Shown: positions 60,241-64,000 of the stretch, in pieces | Position numbering within the stretch: position 1 is the first letter of the stretch | Layout: each line of letters starts with the position of its first letter | From: Lamellibrachia columna | Lineage: Eukaryota; Annelida; Polychaeta; Sabellida; Siboglinidae | NCBI GenBank assembly: GCA_963662155.1 | Contig: OY759264.1 | Coordinates: 18,477,642-18,541,641 of the forward strand | DNA length: 64,000 bases | Direction of reading: 5' to 3' | Program-made: the position numbers and the translations under genes | The notes under the pieces: generated by a model | Seen by the model: only the letters and a program-made list of their open reading frames with translations | Database searches by the model: none | Told to the model about the DNA's origin: nothing

Positions 60241-61230
60241 ATGTAGTGTATGTGTATGTTCTAGATATATTTAGGGGTTACAGTGTGAAATGCACTCCAT
60301 GTGTTCATGTGATAAATTATTGTTCTTGTGACTACGATGACGTGAGCCAGTAATACGCTGTTACCTATGTTATATTTTACATTTTAATCTTTTATATACT
60401 GTGCCCGTCCAAACGACCATGTAATTGCCCTGAATGGGATGACTAAAGTTATATTGTATTGTAACAACATCGAGCTGTATTCAATTTAGACGGTTTGATA
60501 TACTGTCGATCGTTGTCCAAGATGACATCGGCGTCTGGCAGCGGTTTGTTTGGTGGTCCGTTCCCCGTCTTCTGTTGGTACCATGCACTATTTAGAGTCG
60601 TCGAGTTTAATTTTTTTGCGTTTTCCCCCTTGCGAAAGTTGCGGTGCTCTACACCAAACATACACATTTACTTGGGCCTAGCGGTGATGTCTCGCCAAAC
60701 CTCTCTTCTAATCGTTATCGATTTGTAACTTACCCGTGATCGTAACTTTATTATTGGCAGTGCCTTCAGTCATGCATACAATATCTCCATTAAAGATAAG
60801 GTTAAAGGTTGCTTTTCGCTTATGCTTTATGCCGCGGACAACTCCTGCGTTGGCTACGATATCGATGCTGAATCTGGACTAAGAAAGAAAGTCAACAGTG
60901 ACGAATATAAACCGTTGACCCATTGCGTGTGCGCAGTGCAATGGAATGTGTTGGGAGTCCCAGGGGAATCCATTCGTAGAAGAGGTACGTCTGTACTAAC
61001 CAAACTTGTTTATAGACTACCGATTAGTGCATCTCGACTAAATGCATCGCTAGTTTATAGTTTAGCTAGTCCTGACGTATGGCTTAGTCTTCAAGTTAAT
61101 GTTGCTTTTAAAGCCTGATTTACAATCCTTAGCCCATATTGGTTTGTTAATTTGGGCAGTATCAACATGCTTAACTAGCTGATCCCTCTCATTGTTCAAA
61201 CAAGTGTATTTTGGATAGTATATTTAAAAC
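60241..61230. other. Intron sequence, no gene recognised
   Basis: Contains a 98-codon open frame (60822-61118, plus) and a 77-codon one (60495-60728). Neither has recognisable motifs or splice context. I do not call them genes. Confidence 0.45.
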
Positions 61231-61791
61231 CTAATTTACAAGGGTTATGACCACCAGATAGCAATTAATACATTTCCAGACTTCGAGTTCCACTATATGA
61301 AGAAAAGATTGTGTAGAAACAAGAACATATACGATGAACATGCTTACATTCTTGCATGTAGATGCAACTTTGTCACTATCAACCAGAACCCTACCATAAA
61401 CAATGTGGACATTTAGACTTTTACATAAAGACAATAATCTATCTCCATAATTAGTTGTGTTATGCTTAAATGAATTTATATCCAGTTGTATGCCCAAATG
61501 ATCTAAATTATTTCTTCCCATTAATGGTTGCATTACATCTTCACCAAAGTCACTTATCACCATATTATGACTATCAAGCACAACAAAATCACGTAAATTA
61601 CAAGTTCAAGCATTACAATCACCGACTAAATACAAGCTGTTTGAATAACTCCCTGGGTTTGCAATGGTATTTTCTATGTCATCAAATAAACTACCTGATG
61701 AAAAAAATAAATGATCTGACAAAATATAAATTACTCGCACCACAACAGTTGATTTGAGCCATAGTACACAATTTGTATAGCCAGGTAACAT
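61231..61791 (-). pseudogene. Antisense LINE endonuclease fragment
   Basis: The minus strand 61791-61606 reads YTNCVLWLKSTVVV, then SLFDDIENTIANPGSYSNSL and YLVGDCNA, where the GDFNA motif has Phe changed to Cys. After a frame break 61581-61231 continues LDSHNMVISDFGEDVMQPLM, GRNNLDHLGIQLDINSF, YGDRLLSLCKSLNVHIVYGR and TCKNVSM...VLVSTQ. This is the style of LINE endonuclease domains of the exonuclease-endonuclease-phosphatase fold. Only the endonuclease part is present. Confidence 0.65.
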
Positions 61792-62362
61792 TATAATAGT
61801 ACTATACAGTGAGTTGTTTAACCAATAGTGCCACTTCCCAGACTTGGATTTAAATATTGATAATATATATATATATATTGTGTGACAAACAAAGCCATAA
61901 ATATAAATTATATCAAAATCGTTTTGTGTTTGTTTCTGTTATGAATATGACCTCATTTTCTGAAATATAAATACCAAATTTTCATATAGCTGTCACTGCT
62001 ACGGATCTGTCCATTCGTCCTGATGACACTAATAATCACAGGCATCAACTGCTTGAATATGGATTGTATATCATCGGAATGAATTTCCTCGCCTAAATCG
62101 CTACTGGTACTAACCAACTGTTGCCATCTGCTCGAAACTATGTTCTTGACAGTTTCAGATTTAGTAGCACTGCGCAAAACTGGCTCTCTTTCTTTCTTTC
62201 CACATTGTTTCGAATGCGCATGTCACTCGAACGTAGACAACAATGGTAGCAATGGATAATAGTCTTAGTCGTAATGCACAACAGTTCGACCATCCAAGAC
62301 ACGTTGTCCCTCTATTTATGCAACCAATGTTTCAACTTTTGTTACTTTTAAGCGTTGAATAA
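61792..62362. other. Intron sequence with short (TA)n, no gene recognised
   Basis: A TA run lies at about 61861-61880. The rest has no recognisable content. The small minus frame at 61953-62177 has no domain. Confidence 0.5.
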
Positions 62363-62363
62363 T

Positions 62364-62556
<193 letters not shown>

Positions 62557-62639
62557 TCTGATCTGATCACTCCACCTCTTCAGTGGCCTTGCTATCTTCC
62601 ACTGTCCTTTGAAGGTGAGCAGTACGCAACTCCTATATT

Positions 62640-62706
62640 ATATATCTCCCTTCCTCCCTACTTCCCTCCCCTCCCTCCCTCCCCACCTCCCCACCTCCCT
62701 CCCTCT
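62640..62706. repeat. Pyrimidine-rich (CCCT)n-like tract
   Basis: CTCCC/TTCCC units form a strand-asymmetric polypyrimidine tract, a candidate for triplex or H-DNA structure. Confidence 0.8.
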
Positions 62707-63061
62707 GCATTACTATATAATACTTCAATTATCCTCGCAGGCGCAAATGTTGTATAATAGCTGCGCAGTAATACATGGATGACACTACCAACGTAGCGCA
62801 AGACGGCATTCGGGCCCACAATATGGGCATTTTACATTTTGAAGAAATGTGAACGACGAACGACGCAACTGGATATATGATCAAACAATACAATGCATGC
62901 TACGATGTACGCATTATAAATGAACAGAAAGATAAATGCATAAGCATATTACTTATCCATAATATTACTTCATGTTAGATCAACATAGGTTAACATAATT
63001 TCGTGTTTTAACCGATAAAGATGGCTAGCTTCATATTGAAAATGTTATATGTTGCTTTTAG

Positions 63062-63268
63062 TGGACCACATCGCCTGAGGGGAGGTTTGGATACATCATC
63101 TTGGAGCTATGTGAATACAACTTGAAAGAATGGTTGATATTGGACGATGTGACCAAGCAAACTGAAGACGAATGGAAACAATCAGCTGCTTGTTTGATCA
63201 GAGATCTACTATCCGGACTTCGTCATCTTCATACACAGACACCAAAGATCATTCACCGAGATTTGAAG
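63062..63268 (+). CDS. Kinase exon 3: hinge to catalytic loop (HRDLK)
   Basis: A 207-nt exon (69 codons), phase 0 at both ends. The acceptor TTGCTTTTAG ends at 63061 and the donor is GTTGGC (weak but GT). It encodes WTTSPEGRFGYIILELCEYN with the hinge ELCEYNLKEWL, an acidic insert, then LIRDLLSGLRHLHTQTPKII and HRDLK, the catalytic-loop motif with the proton-acceptor Asp. The hinge followed by LKEWL and SGLRHLH is typical of IRE1 and RNase L. It joins directly in frame to the exon ending at 40355 (VSYK|WTTS), implying a 22.7-kb intron. The DFG segment is not in the window. Confidence 0.85.
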
Positions 63269-64000
63269 GTTGGCATTATCTTTTTTCTCGACACAGATTG
63301 TTTAAATGGTCAAGTGTGTAGGCCTTATGTTTGAATCCATTGAATTGCAGCAGCGAAGTAGTGTAAACATCTTCAGAATATGTGATTTTGAGAATATTAC
63401 TCATGTAGTTAACAAGGGGAGGAGTACATTCAGACGCACACACGCACGCTCACACGCACGCACGCACGCACGCACGCACACACCAACAATAATGTTCAGT
63501 TTTGCATCTTGTTCAACAGGAACAAAAAAAAAAAGCAATAAAAAAGGAACATTTAGAAAAAGAAAATGGAAATGATTGCTTTTGTGATGTGCGTTACTTT
63601 GACAAATCCTGACTGTGGACAATAACGGCCGCTTTTGTAGGTGTATTGGCATGATGATTTGTTTTGAACCCAGATGATCATAGCTACTTACAATGGGCAC
63701 TCGCAAGGGCAACTCAAAATTATTATTTGTCCGTAATTGGGGACTGATTAGTGAGCGTCAGGACATGTCCACGAACGGGTGAACCCTGCACACTGCACAT
63801 GTGGGACTCCAGTTTGCTCTCAGATACTTAACGGTTTAGCCTGGGCCGCAGGATGACCAGGATCCATGTTCACCTCTGAGAGAGTAAGTTAGGTATTGTC
63901 TACGGAGAGGCTACGCAACTCCAAAAAGGGAACTAGATGGTGGCTGCAGCTGAGAGCAAGAGTGTGAAGCGTATGAACTACAAATTACTCACTGCACAAC
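63269..64000. other. Intron sequence with (ACGC)n, no further exon recognised
   Basis: A CACGCACG tandem tract lies at 63437-63482. I looked for a following exon with the activation-segment Asp-Phe-Gly or an Asn-Ile-Leu strand and saw none. Confidence 0.5.

Noticed and set aside
60822..61118. 98-codon open frame
   Set aside because: No recognisable motif, no splice signals and no neighbours to support it.
63306..63575. 89-codon frame after kinase exon 3
   Set aside because: Runs through the ACGC repeat and lacks the expected activation-segment motifs.

Overview
The window is animal nuclear DNA. Coding sequence appears as short exons with GT/AG boundaries in long introns, and most of the rest is retrotransposon and DNA-transposon debris, minisatellites and microsatellites. 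The repeat mix (CR1/L2-like, RTE-like and Ty3/Gypsy remnants, a hAT-like element, exuberant minisatellites) and the IRE1/RNase L-like kinase exons suggest a marine invertebrate. A lancelet (Branchiostoma) is my best guess, but this is inference.

One plus-strand gene appears to span the whole window. I can support an 80-codon Pro-rich/charged exon (717-956), nine copies of a 33-nt symmetric microexon encoding PPPSTPEEPPQ-like peptides (8471 to 34109), and three kinase-domain exons (39120-39265, 40196-40355, 63062-63268). All boundaries are phase-compatible. The kinase exons carry the Gly-rich loop, the VAVK lysine and the HRDLK catalytic loop, and they look like an IRE1/RNase L (KEN-type) kinase. 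The activation segment and any RNase domain would lie downstream of the window, and the N-terminus upstream.

From 6.5 to 34.8 kb the intron is a tandem array of long (about 3.55 kb) and short (about 1.95 kb) units, partly organised as 5.5-kb short+long dimers. Each unit from 8471 onward carries one microexon, so the array has multiplied an exon. Older, diverged copies of the same repeat lie at about 2.1-5.5 kb. Individual units carry later insertions: a Gypsy remnant with target-site duplication (26006-28457) and a CR1 3' end (32521-33102). An RTE fragment with a 15-bp target-site duplication sits in the old copy (4828-5119).

Between 34.8 and 38.4 kb a degenerate LINE is split by a hAT-like non-autonomous transposon (36001-37867). 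The 22.7-kb intron that follows contains a solo LTR (46149-46288) and a foldback structure about 11.2 kb long (46400-57582). Its inverted arms carry promoter/insulator-like motif clusters, a 20-bp repeat, a 63-bp minisatellite and a 29-bp minisatellite, around a GCC-rich nested-hairpin centre. A decayed L2/CR1-like LINE (57690-60240) directly follows, then an antisense LINE endonuclease fragment and a (CA)n tract of about 190 bp. No RNA genes or CRISPR were recognised.
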